From the NCBI GenBank assembly GCA_902984215.1, contig CADWAF010005130.1:1-24432 (forward strand): a stretch of DNA of 24,432 nucleotides, given 5' to 3'. Numbering within the stretch: the first letter of the stretch is position 1; each line of letters opens with the position of its first letter. Source of the stretch: Willaertia magna. Taxonomy: Eukaryota > Heterolobosea > Eutetramitea > Acrasida > Naegleriidae. Positions 1 to 8,773 of this stretch are shown here, piece by piece. Under the pieces are notes generated by a model, which saw nothing but the letters and a program-made list of their open reading frames with translations, did not search any database and was not told where the DNA came from. A program made the translations under genes and the position numbers.

Positions 1-692
1 AGTAAACAAATTTCAACCAAAAAATAATATTACAATTAAGAAAAAGACAACAAATAATACTTTTTATAATAAGTGGAATTATTCTAAACCAACAACTAAT
101 GCACCACCACCAAATCCATGGGCAGTTCCTCCTTCAGCTTTTAATAATCCACAATTTATTATTCCACAACAACAACCAGTATTAAGCACTTATAACCAAA
201 ACAGCAGTTGTAGTGCACCAATGGTTGATGATTTATTTGGTGGATATTCAACAACAGTGAGTTCAACAACTGCGGCCAGTTTGCCTCATAAAAGTAGCAG
301 TAGTAAGCAAAGTGTTGATTTATTTTGTTTTGACCAATGTGAAAGTTATTCCAGCAGTAATAACTTTAACAACAATAGTGCAGACAGTTTTGACTTTTTC
401 TGTGACACCTCCAATTACAATAATAATAATAGAAGATCCACCTGAAACTCCAATTAGTGCAAAAACATATTCATCTTATGGTTATCCTTGGTTTGATTGG
501 TATAATGAAAATGTTAAATCAGTTCAAAAGAGTACAATTTTAGAACAAGTGAAATCTGTTAGTCAAGTTGACCAACAAAAATTTGCATGGCCAATACAAG
601 ATAATTCTACTTGCAATATTAATAATGTTAAAGTGATAAAGAGTAATTATAATCCATATAGTAAAAATTCAGTGAGGGATGGTGATTGGTAA
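1..692 (+). pseudogene. Gene A, left copy: 5'-partial and broken by a 197-bp deletion
   Basis: The frame is open from the first bases of the window (GTA AAC AAA at position 2), so the true start lies upstream. It encodes a Pro/Asn/Gln-rich region with PPPNPW and IIPQQQP, then MVDDLFGGYSTT at 221. The frame ends at a TGA at 443-445, directly after RRST. The rest of the gene, from PPETPISAKTYSSYGYPWF to the terminal VRDGDW at 692, continues in another frame. Comparison with the right copy shows that 197 bases are missing. They would encode residues 74 to about 138 counted from the internal Met at 221, the core of the conserved domain. Because 197 is not a multiple of three, the downstream part is also out of frame. 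A truncated product could still be made, but the conserved domain is gone. An intron cannot explain the difference, because the missing bases are absent from the DNA. Confidence 0.85.
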
Positions 693-797
693 ATTTGAAT
701 AGTTGTTACGAGATATAATATGTAAATGTTGTAAATAATAATAAAAAGAAGCTTTTTCTTTTAATTAATTTTCTTGTGAATTGTTATTAAGTTGATT

Positions 798-823
798 ATT
801 CTTTACGAAACTGTGAAAGAATA
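798..823. repeat. 26-bp palindromic insertion specific to the left arm
   Basis: The left arm has 26 extra bases between GTTGATT and TTATCAAATC, which are adjacent in the right arm. The extra segment has inverted ends (ATTCTTT and AAAGAAT, extendable as ATTCTTTAC/GTGAAAGAAT with one bulge). It lies in the 3' flank of the kinase, 9 bases past its stop codon. It may be a tiny hairpin insertion, or a segment lost from the right arm. Confidence 0.7.
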
Positions 824-831
824 TTATCAAA

Positions 832-2040
832 TCAATAAGTCAATATCCTTTCAACATCACCACAAACCTCTGAGACAGGCAAATACTCCTTAGCATCAAA
901 ATTTTCGTAAATTTTAATTCTTTGGTCAATTAATTTATGATGGGGTGCCAAAATTTTAATACACTCTGATATACTAAATCTTTCTACCTTTTCAACCTTT
1001 ACCATTCCCAACAATACCACCTTTATAGCCTTATTTATTTCATCATTTGGTTGCCATTTGGTAATTGCATCAATAACTTCATTACTATTTTCACAGTTTA
1101 GTGAAGGTGGCAATACTTTTGAGGTTATAACTAAACCCAAGCTATAAATGTCAGATTTAGGTGTGATTTCACCATTGCCATTTTCAAGTTTTTCTGGTGG
1201 AAAATATCCTTTGGTTCCTGATTTACTTGTAAGAACCTTATTTTCCATCCCAAAACATTGTTCATTTTGTTTATCATACCTACTATACTCTTTAGAAATG
1301 CCAAAATCAATAAATTTAAACATATTGTTAAATTTTACAATGTTCTGAGGCTTTATATCATTGTGGATAACTCTTTGGGCATGTAAATTATGAAGGTCAA
1401 TTAAAAGATCCACCATTAAATTTAAAACATCTGCAGAATTATTAAATTCAATTTCAGTCAACACTTGCCCTTTTAAACTAAAATAGACATCTTCAGATTT
1501 TCCAAAAGTTAATGTTTTTTTAATGTTCCCCTCCAGTGAAATTCTTTCTTCTATTTTTGCAATTACATGACATGTATTATTTAATTTTCCATCAAATACA
1601 TTTTTAGTAATTTTTTCTTTGAATTCCCACCTATATAAGTAAATGTTTCTACCAATTTCTACTTTAAACATTATTACAGTTAATTCTTTTGGTTTTTCAT
1701 CTGTATTTATTGTTATAGTTTCTTTTGTTGAATCTTTAGTTAACTCCTTTAACAGTTTGTTTTCAAAGTGATTGCAACGCCTTAAAAATTGTTTTCTTAT
1801 TTTTCTTAATAAATTTATTTTATTTTCTTTGTTTATTTTTTGAGTTATTTCTTTAGAATCATTAACTTTAATAATTTGTTTTATTAATAGAGTTAGAGTA
1901 TTCTTAATTGTGTTTTGAAATTTTGGATTTTGTTTACTATTATTTTGTATAATAGTTTTTAATTTTATAAAGCGTTTTCTTCTTTTCTGTTTTGTTGAAT
2001 CTTTGTCTACAACCTCATTGTTTTTTGTTCGTTTAGGCAT
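832..2040 (-). CDS. Atypical Ser/Thr protein-kinase-like protein (intact copy)
   Basis: This 402-residue protein has a Lys/Arg-rich N-terminal third and a C-terminal kinase-like fold. Visible landmarks are: AKIEE with a possible VAIK lysine at 162; VIHNDIKPQN with catalytic-loop Asp228, where HND replaces the usual HRD; FIDFG with metal-binding Asp245; SGTKGYFPPE in place of the APE region (280-283); and SDIYSLGLVI with the helix-F Asp297. I cannot find a convincing glycine-rich loop, and the N-lobe looks short and divergent. The core catalytic residues suggest an active Ser/Thr kinase, but substrate and pathway cannot be read from sequence. The start is an ATG preceded by an A-rich leader, shared with the right copy. 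It lies convergent to gene A with 139 bases between them. The right-arm copy is frameshifted, so this is the only complete copy in the window. Confidence 0.8.
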   Translation of the reverse strand: MPKRTKNNEVVDKDSTKQKRRKRFIKLKTIIQNNSKQNPKFQNTIKNTLTLLIKQIIKVNDSKEITQKINKENKINLLRKIRKQFLRRCNHFENKLLKELTKDSTKETITINTDEKPKELTVIMFKVEIGRNIYLYRWEFKEKITKNVFDGKLNNTCHVIAKIEERISLEGNIKKTLTFGKSEDVYFSLKGQVLTEIEFNNSADVLNLMVDLLIDLHNLHAQRVIHNDIKPQNIVKFNNMFKFIDFGISKEYSRYDKQNEQCFGMENKVLTSKSGTKGYFPPEKLENGNGEITPKSDIYSLGLVITSKVLPPSLNCENSNEVIDAITKWQPNDEINKAIKVVLLGMVKVEKVERFSISECIKILAPHHKLIDQRIKIYENFDAKEYLPVSEVCGDVERILTY

Positions 2041-2059
2041 TGTTTTTTATTTTTTTTAA

Positions 2060-2102
2060 ATAATTTTTTACTTTTTTTTTTGGCGGGAACTGTTACTGTT
2101 AA
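2060..2102 (-). promoter_or_regulatory. Upstream region of the kinase with an E2F-like site
   Basis: Just upstream of the kinase start is TTTGGCGGGAACTG (reading the + strand, about 2079-2092). It contains TTTGGCGGGAA, a match to the classical E2F/DP consensus, in a region otherwise almost pure A/T. The right arm has the same site with one change (GGCGGTAA). Function is inferred only from consensus similarity. Confidence 0.35.
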
Positions 2103-2656
2103 GTTGTAAGAGATAAAAATACAGTGCAATTATATATTACTTTTTATTATATTAAATTAATTTTCCTTTAACAGTATTAAAAATAATTAATTATAAGAAT
2201 TATAATTTATATATTTAATTATTTTTAACTTAAAAATTAAAACTAAAAAATATAAAAAATATATATTTAAAAAATTATTTTAAACAATAATAAATGTTTA
2301 TTAATATAATTTTATTATTAAATTTATATAAATTATTTTATTTTCTATAAATATTTTGGTTATTGTTATAACTTTTGTTAGTTTTAATGTTAATATTTTT
2401 TAACGTTAAAAAATTAAATAAATAATCATTAAACTATAAAATAAATTAATAAATAAACATAATTTATAATCTTTTTGTAGTAAAAAAATATTAAATTTAT
2501 TTTTTGAATATTTAATTAAATTTTATTTGTTTATTTTATTTATCAAAAATAAAATTTAAAACTATTTATCTTAATCAAATAACAATTTCAAAATTATATT
2601 TTTATTTAATTTTTCTTATTTATTAAATTAAATTTAATTGTGAAATTTCAATAAAT
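2103..2656. other. AT-rich intergenic region without a visible gene
   Basis: About 550 bases of almost pure A/T lie between the kinase upstream region and the 3' end of the oxysterol-binding-protein gene. I see no open frame with coding character, no tRNA-like sequence and no ordered repeat, only short A/T words. It presumably holds the kinase promoter and the 3' end of the neighbouring transcript. Confidence 0.6.
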
Positions 2657-4004
2657 TTAAATTAAATCTTTTATTTCAAAATTTACAATTCTGTCATTTT
2701 CATTTAAAATTTCTGGTTTTGGATGTACTTTAAAATTTCTGTGAATAAATATTGGAGTTCCCAAAGAAGTACGCTTATCACCTGCAATAAAATGTTTTGG
2801 TACAAAAAGTTTCTCTTTACCATTCTTTCTTTCCCTTTCTAAAGCTCTTTGCTGTTCTTCAACTTTAAATTTAGCTTCTTGAGCTTTATCTAAATTATTG
2901 TGATAAACATTCCATGCAAATTCATGCCATTTTCTTCTAGATTCATTTTCATGTTGTAAGTGAATAGGTCTTGTTCTTTTAATAATTAAAGATTCATGAT
3001 ATTTTGTAAAATCAATAAATAATTCACGTTTTTGTAAACTATTATTAGTAACGCTTGTCACATAACATTCTTTATCAAAAGAACCATCAATCACATATTT
3101 TGTTTCATTATTACAACTTACAACACCTTTAAAACTATATTCTCCATCATTAAAAGTAATACAAGCTTTAAATCCAGTTTCTTTGCATTCCACAATTAAA
3201 TCACCAAATAAATTATAAAAAGGTGGACCATAAAATATTCCTTTTGCTTTATAAGTTGGTGCTTCATAAATATAATTCTCATTTAACTTTAATAAATGTA
3301 AAACACATTCACCGTCACATTTAATTTCAATTGAATTCCAACCTAAAGAAACATTAGGACATGTACAATAACGATAAACAAATCCAACTTTACTATTTTG
3401 CATGTGAAAACAACTAATTGGTGGATGATGACTAACTTGTTCTGCACAATATTCAGTTATCGTTAAATCATTTTCTTCTTTTAAAATTATATTTCTGTCA
3501 TTCTCTTCAGTAGTGACAGGATTATTTAATTTTCCTTCTTCTTCATGAATATAAATTGCATGAAATTCTTCACCAAGTGTTGGATTTAAAGGTTTAATTT
3601 GTGTCCAAGTTTTTGTAGGTGATTCACATAATGGTAATAAAATCATTCTTAAAACTTTTAACATTCTTTGACCTGGATCAGTAACTTGTTGGATTGACAA
3701 TAATTCATTACAAGGTCTATAAGTATCTGATAATTTTTCTAATGTAGTTCTTGGTTCAACAATAAATACAGGTGCTGAAATTCTACGTAGATCAATAGTT
3801 GGTGAAATATTACTTAAAAAGGTGTAAACTATTATTTAAAATTTATTTAAAAATTTATTAAAAAAATAAAGTCACAATAACAACAACAATATACTTACCG
3901 GCACTTGAGGAGCTTTGTGGTTTCTTTCCTATTTGCCAGCCATATGGAAAATTATTTGAAGTGGGATCAAATTCGTCATAAATAAATTGTTGTTTTTCTA
4001 ACAT
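2657..4004 (-). CDS. Oxysterol-binding-protein-related lipid-transfer protein (2 exons)
   Basis: The reconstructed gene has exon 1 at 4004-3899, an intron of 70 bases at 3898-3829 (GTAAGT...AATAG) and exon 2 at 3828-2657, giving 425 residues. The join restores a continuous family-like stretch: LSNISPTIDLRRISAPVF followed by EPRTTLEKLSDTY. The family signature EQVSHHPP is at about residues 165-172, and NPTLGEEF precedes it. The family binds sterols or other lipids, often with PI4P exchange, and shuttles them between membranes at contact sites. No PH domain, ankyrin repeats or FFAT motif is visible, so this is the short form consisting of little more than the ligand-binding domain, like yeast Osh4-7. 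The C-terminal REWHEF-like segment (RRKWHEFAWNVY) and a charged helix fit the family end. The start is the only upstream ATG in frame with the spliced product. It is divergent from the RCC1-like gene, 108 bases away. Confidence 0.9.
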
Positions 4005-4112
4005 TTTTTTTAATGAAACTTTTTTAATTTTCCATTTCGGACCATTACAATAAATAATTTTTGTTACAAAATTACAAAATCAAATTTACATGCCAACATC
4101 ATCAACAAAAAA

Positions 4113-5168
4113 ATGGAAAAACAATCGATTTATTTCGTTGAGACTGTTTCTTCTAAAATAACGTGTGGAAAGGTAGATGATTTTGAAAATACTGATAAAC
4201 TGTTAGAAAACATTAAAATTGAACAAATTGCAGGTGGCTACAATCACATTATTCTTTTAGACTCAAATAACAATATTTATACTTGTGGTTTTAATTTTAA
4301 CGGTGAATTAGGGATAGGCCACGAAACATCTACAAATAATTTTGAAAAAATTAACAAATTTAATAATAACGTAAAATTTATTGGTGCAGGTGGGAACTTT
4401 ACAATTATTGTAACTTTACAAAATGAAATTTTTTATAGTGGATTAATTTTTGAAGAATCCACTTGTGATTTTATAAAAATAGAAAGTGAAAATAATGAAA
4501 ATATAATTAAATTAACTTGTGGAAGTGATAGTTCAATAATTATGAATGACAAGAGTGAATTATTTTATTTAGGTTTAAATTATAACGGTCAACTTGACGT
4601 TATTAATAATAAAGATGATTATGTTGAAAAATTTACAAAATTAAATTTACCTTTTGAAAGTTTTAAAGATTTTACTTGTGGATTTAATTATTTAATAGTT
4701 TTAACAAAAGAAGGTGATGTTTATTACAGTGGACAATTATTTTTAGGAAATAATAATTTTTATGCTTTTAGTTATAAAATATTTACTAAATTAAATTTAT
4801 CTTTTTGTTGTGAACAAATTTCAAGATCAAATAATAACATTTATTTTTTAACAAATAAAAACGAAATATATGATATTTTAAATGCTAAATATAATTTTAC
4901 AAAACAAGTAAACGAACTATATTCTAATTTTAATACTGAATGCTTATTTATTGTTACGAAAAATAATGATATTTATAAATTACAAGAAAAAAAGTTTGAA
5001 AAAGTTGAACAAATTTGGAATTTTCCTTATCTTTTACTTTGTTCTTTAGAAAAATATCTAATTGTTTTAAATTATAATGAAGACTATAGTAAAAAAGAGA
5101 AAAGAATGAAAGCTTTATTATTAAAACAAATTAATTTTACTCACTTTACTGACATTACATTTAATTAA
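4113..5168 (+). CDS. RCC1-repeat-like protein, intronless
   Basis: This 351-residue protein is built of degenerate RCC1-type beta-propeller repeats. Typical pieces recur every 45-55 residues: AGGYNHIILLDSNNNIYTCG followed by NGELGIG; IGAGGNFTIIVT followed by FYSG; TCGSDSSIIM followed by FYLGLNYNGQLDV; and TCGFNYLIVLTKEGDVYYSG. The last third is poorly conserved and may not complete a regular seven-bladed propeller. No additional domain (BTB, FYVE, kinase, HECT) is attached. RCC1 itself is a Ran exchange factor, but most RCC1-repeat proteins are not, and nothing here points specifically to Ran. The start has an A-rich leader (AACAAAAAAATG). It is divergent from the lipid-transfer gene and convergent with the next gene, 76 bases apart. 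The IGAGGNFTIIVT blade resembles IGAGDHFTIFVT in the gene at 20514-22066, so the two may be distant relatives. Confidence 0.8.
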   Translation: MEKQSIYFVETVSSKITCGKVDDFENTDKLLENIKIEQIAGGYNHIILLDSNNNIYTCGFNFNGELGIGHETSTNNFEKINKFNNNVKFIGAGGNFTIIVTLQNEIFYSGLIFEESTCDFIKIESENNENIIKLTCGSDSSIIMNDKSELFYLGLNYNGQLDVINNKDDYVEKFTKLNLPFESFKDFTCGFNYLIVLTKEGDVYYSGQLFLGNNNFYAFSYKIFTKLNLSFCCEQISRSNNNIYFLTNKNEIYDILNAKYNFTKQVNELYSNFNTECLFIVTKNNDIYKLQEKKFEKVEQIWNFPYLLLCSLEKYLIVLNYNEDYSKKEKRMKALLLKQINFTHFTDITFN

Positions 5169-5244
5169 TTTGTCTAGATTAATCGTTTTTAAAAAATAAC
5201 AATTTATTTGTAAAGAATTTTGATAGAATTTATATGCAATCCAT

Positions 5245-6531
5245 TTAATAAAAATAATTTCCATGTGCCATTCCACTATTATTACCATAAGAAGATCCTT
5301 CATTTCCAAAATAAGAAGAACTAGCATTTAAATAATTTGAATATCCACCATTCATCAAACCTTCATTCAAACCTCTACTATTATAATCATCTCCATAATA
5401 ACTATTATAATAATTATCACCTTCATAATTTAAACCATTATTATAATAATAATCATTCCCATAATTTAAACCATTACTATTAAAATAACCAGGATATAAT
5501 AAACCATTATTTCTTTCTTCTCCTCTTCTTAATAAATTTCTTTCTTCTTCTGTATTTTCATTTAATAAAAATAAAGTTGCATAAATAAATTGAAAAATAA
5601 TTTCTAAAAAATATTTCATTTCAAATAAAATAAATTTACAAGTTGTAAAGTGGAATGTTTCAAAAAATAAAATAAAATGTTCAATAAATTTCATAATTGG
5701 ATCATATTGTGATAAAATTGAAGTTAATGTTGAATTTATATATTTATTTTTTAAATTATTAAAATTATTTATTATTTTATGAATAAATTGTATCATATTA
5801 TTTATAAATTTATTATATAAATTATTTATTGTTAAATTTTCTTTATTAAAAATATTAAAGAAATTTTTAATTTTATCAATAAAATTTAATTTCCTTTTCC
5901 TTTTACGTTTTTCATTTTTACAATTTTTAATTTCATTTTTAGTATTTTTTATCACCTTTTCATTGTAATATTTTTCAACTAAAGAATGAAGTACGTATTG
6001 TTGTTGTGATAATTTTCTATTTTTTCTACAAGTTCTTTTTGTAAAGTGATGTATATTTATTATATTATTTTGTAAAGATTGTTGTTGATTATTTGTTACA
6101 ATATTATTTGTAGATTTACTATTTTTATTATTTACAAGTTTAAAAGAATTTATAATAATTTTATTATTTTTATTATTATTATTATTATTAGATAAAGAAG
6201 GTTTTTTCTTTTTTTTAAATTGATAATGATTAATTTTTTCTTTTAATTGTGTAACACTTGCATTATTGTTTTTGTTATTATTATTTATAGAAGAATTAAA
6301 ATTATTTAATGAAAAGAAATGATTTAAAAGTAATTCATGTTCGGAAAGATTTTCTTCTTCTTCATTTTGTTTTTTATTATTTACAAGATTTTCTTCTTCT
6401 TTCATGTCATATTTATCAAGTATTTTCATATTAGGTTTTATCTTTGTAGGATTATTTGCTGTTAGATTATCAAAATCTGAATCCGTTAAATCAAAAAGTG
6501 AAGAAGGTGAGGAAGCCTTTACTTCATTCAT
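5245..6531 (-). CDS. Low-complexity Asn/Lys-rich protein with a Gly/Asn/Tyr-rich tail
   Basis: I do not recognise a family. With the start chosen here (MNEVKAS) the protein has 428 residues. It has an acidic start (SLFDLTDSDFDNL), a long Asn/Lys-rich middle with poly-Asn runs, a basic stretch (KNEKRKRKRKLNF), and then about 40 hydrophobic residues near 283-323 (FILFFETFHF...FIYATLFLL) that could be one or two membrane segments or a buried helical bundle. It ends in a 105-residue tail rich in Asn, Gly and Tyr with an imperfect repeat (NGLNYGNDYYY, NGLNYEGDNYY, RGLNEG). An in-frame ATG at 6651 would add 40 residues, but it lies only 37 bases from the stop of the upstream gene and the added part looks non-coding. 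The ATG at 6531 has a better A-rich context. The tail resembles prion-like, phase-separating sequences. That is inference from composition only. Confidence 0.6.
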   Translation of the reverse strand: MNEVKASSPSSLFDLTDSDFDNLTANNPTKIKPNMKILDKYDMKEEENLVNNKKQNEEEENLSEHELLLNHFFSLNNFNSSINNNNKNNNASVTQLKEKINHYQFKKKKKPSLSNNNNNNKNNKIIINSFKLVNNKNSKSTNNIVTNNQQQSLQNNIINIHHFTKRTCRKNRKLSQQQYVLHSLVEKYYNEKVIKNTKNEIKNCKNEKRKRKRKLNFIDKIKNFFNIFNKENLTINNLYNKFINNMIQFIHKIINNFNNLKNKYINSTLTSILSQYDPIMKFIEHFILFFETFHFTTCKFILFEMKYFLEIIFQFIYATLFLLNENTEEERNLLRRGEERNNGLLYPGYFNSNGLNYGNDYYYNNGLNYEGDNYYNSYYGDDYNSRGLNEGLMNGGYSNYLNASSSYFGNEGSSYGNNSGMAHGNYFY

Positions 6532-6688
6532 TTTTTTTCTCCTAAAGTTTTTTTTTGTAATGAACGGTTCATTTCGGGATATTTTCCAATGTTTACAATT
6601 TTTGCATTTTCTTATTGAACAAAATTCCCAAAAATAATTTATACAAAACATTTTAAAAACACAATATTTACAATTTATTGTTAATAAT

Positions 6689-8773
6689 TTACAATACAGT
6701 GACAGTTTTTGCTAAGTTTCTTGGTTTGTCTGGGTCGTGACCACGAATTAAAGCAAGTTCATAAGCTACAAGTTGAATTGGCATGTTAGCAAGAAGTGCA
6801 GTAAATACACCATTAGAAGGAACATCAATAATATAATTAACTTCATTCTTTGGAATTCTATTTGGAACATCAGTTACTGCAATAACATAAGCTCCTCTAG
6901 ATTTAACTTCAGTCGCAGCTGTCATATTCATCTTAAAGTATTTATCATCAAATATAAAAACAAAGATAACAGTGCCTGGTTCAATTAAAGCAAATGGTCC
7001 ATGTTTTAAAGCTCCTGAAGAATATCCTTCTGCATGTGTATAAGTAACTTCTTTTATCTTTAAACTACCTTCATAAGCAACAGCTTCACCATATCCTTTA
7101 CCTAGTAAGAAGAGAGTATTAGTCTTCATATTAGCAATATGTTTAGCAACCTCTTTACTCTTATTTCTAATTCTATTTACAACCATTCCAGCACAAGTTG
7201 GTAATCTATGTAAATATTGAATAATAATTTCTCTTTGTTGTAACATATATTTAGGTGTTTTGTTTTGTGCAAACCATAATCCAATTAAAGCTAATACTGT
7301 TACTTGACATGAGAATGCTTTAGTTGATGCAACAGCTGTTTCTCTACCAGCATTAATATAAACACCACATTTAGTTGCCCTAGAAATAGTTGAACCAACC
7401 TTATTTACACATGAAAATCTTGGAATATTTAACTGTTCAGCAAGATAAATACAACGTAAAACATCAGCAGTTTCACCACTTTGAGATAAAACTAATAAAC
7501 CTGAATTCTCTGGACAAAAGTGTGATTCTTCTAATTCAGCACCATCAATTACTTGAATTGTTTTAAAACATTTTAAATCTCTAAATATTTGAGCTCCATA
7601 TAATCCAGCATAGAAACTAGTACCACACCCAGCAATAACTAAATGGTCAATTGTAGTTAACCATTCCTTATTATCATCTAAACCACCTAATTTAACAGAA
7701 CTATCATCTGAAAATCTACCTCCAAAGTTTAAAGATCTTGAGATTGCTTCAGGTTGTTCAAGAATTTCACGAATTGTCCAATGTGGGTGAGGATAAGGTG
7801 TTTTCTCAACTTTCTCTTCTTCTACAATTACTTTTCTTTCATAAGGAAGAGTAACACCATCTGCAGTAATAACAGCAATCTCATTATTTTCTAAACTAAT
7901 CATTTCACGAGTGTAGAGAGCAAAGGCTGAACTTTCTGAAGCAACAAACATTTTACCTTCGGAAACACCAACTAATAGTGGTGAACCATTTCTAGCAACA
8001 ACTAATCTATCAGGTTCTACTGTAGACATAATTACTAAACCCCAAGTACCTTCTAATCTTTCTGTAGTTTTCATTACAGCTTGTTCTAATAGATCTTTTT
8101 GAGTTGAACCTTCTTTCAACATTTGATCTAAATACAAGCCAATTAATTGGACAATTACTTCAGTATCAGTTTCACTTTTAAATTTAATTCCATGTTTTTC
8201 AATTAATTCATGTTTCAATTCTGAAGAATTTTCAATAACACCATTATGAATTAAAACAACTCTTCCAAATTGATCCATGTGAGGATGAGCATTAATATCA
8301 GTTTTAGCACCATGTGTAGCCCATCTAGTATGAGCAATACCAATAGTATCTTCTTCATGAGTATGTAACGTATCTCTTAGCCTTTTAAATGCATCGGATG
8401 TTGTTTGAGAACTTGCATATTTTGTTATATGAAAAGAGTATTGATTGCCATTGATATCTTTTCTTAATGTTGCTATACCAGCACTATCATATCCTCTATT
8501 TTGAAGTATTGTTAAACCTTCCATTAAAATATCTTTTGCAGGTTCTTTTCTAGAGATAAAGGCTACAATACCACAAGTATCATTCATTAGTAGTTGACTG
8601 CTATCATTATTTTCAACATGATGGTGGTTCATATATAAAGAAGATAAATTATTGGATAAACTATTAGATGATGAGATTTGACTATTATTATTAAAAGAAA
8701 GAGGTTGAGGAAATAGATGATTTAAAGTCATCCTACTTCTCCTTTGAATAATCTGTTCCTTGTCCATAATCAT
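6689..8773 (-). CDS. GFAT/GFPT: Glutamine--fructose-6-phosphate aminotransferase (isomerizing)
   Basis: This 694-residue enzyme makes glucosamine-6-phosphate from fructose-6-phosphate and glutamine, the first committed step of the hexosamine pathway (cytosol). The glutaminase domain starts at TCGIVAF (Cys67) and shows HTRWATHG, NGVIENS and SETDTEV. Two SIS sugar-isomerase domains follow: GCGTSFYAG, SQSGETADV and INAGRETAVASTKAF in the first, and GKGYGEAVAYEGSLKIKE with ALKHGP in the second (His591). The C-terminal DKPRNLAKTVTVL carries the conserved Schiff-base Lys689. The isomerase side therefore looks complete. The oddity is 66 extra Asn/Ser-rich residues in front of the catalytic Cys, which in this family normally follows the initiator Met directly. 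Met63 would still leave three residues before Cys67, and no splice acceptor sits right before the TGT. It is tandem with the downstream low-complexity gene. Confidence 0.95.
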   Translation of the reverse strand: MIMDKEQIIQRRSRMTLNHLFPQPLSFNNNSQISSSNSLSNNLSSLYMNHHHVENNDSSQLLMNDTCGIVAFISRKEPAKDILMEGLTILQNRGYDSAGIATLRKDINGNQYSFHITKYASSQTTSDAFKRLRDTLHTHEEDTIGIAHTRWATHGAKTDINAHPHMDQFGRVVLIHNGVIENSSELKHELIEKHGIKFKSETDTEVIVQLIGLYLDQMLKEGSTQKDLLEQAVMKTTERLEGTWGLVIMSTVEPDRLVVARNGSPLLVGVSEGKMFVASESSAFALYTREMISLENNEIAVITADGVTLPYERKVIVEEEKVEKTPYPHPHWTIREILEQPEAISRSLNFGGRFSDDSSVKLGGLDDNKEWLTTIDHLVIAGCGTSFYAGLYGAQIFRDLKCFKTIQVIDGAELEESHFCPENSGLLVLSQSGETADVLRCIYLAEQLNIPRFSCVNKVGSTISRATKCGVYINAGRETAVASTKAFSCQVTVLALIGLWFAQNKTPKYMLQQREIIIQYLHRLPTCAGMVVNRIRNKSKEVAKHIANMKTNTLFLLGKGYGEAVAYEGSLKIKEVTYTHAEGYSSGALKHGPFALIEPGTVIFVFIFDDKYFKMNMTAATEVKSRGAYVIAVTDVPNRIPKNEVNYIIDVPSNGVFTALLANMPIQLVAYELALIRGHDPDKPRNLAKTVTVL

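Larger units (their letters stand above)
1..2102 (+). repeat. Left arm of a large inverted repeat
   Basis: This stretch is the reverse complement, with scattered substitutions, of the right arm ending at 24432. The first bases AGTAAACAAATTTCAACC match the complement of the last bases of the window exactly. Homology runs through gene A, the intergenic gap, the kinase and about 60 bases of its upstream region. It stops around the TAACAG just beyond GGCGGGAA. Relative to the right arm there are four length differences that I can place: a 197-base loss in gene A, a 26-base gain at 798-823, a net 1-base difference in the kinase, and a few bases at the inner edge where TAACAG is doubled. Substitutions run at about 5% in the first 230 bases, and are much denser in one patch of the kinase. 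Confidence 0.95.

Noticed and set aside
5121..5327. 68-codon frame on the - strand at the convergent junction
   Set aside because: It overlaps the 3' ends of two better-supported genes and has no family-like content.
6532..6651. Upstream ATG extension of the low-complexity protein
   Set aside because: It would start 37 bases from the preceding stop codon and encode a Cys/Trp-rich stretch unlike the rest. The ATG at 6531 has a better context, though the longer form cannot be excluded.
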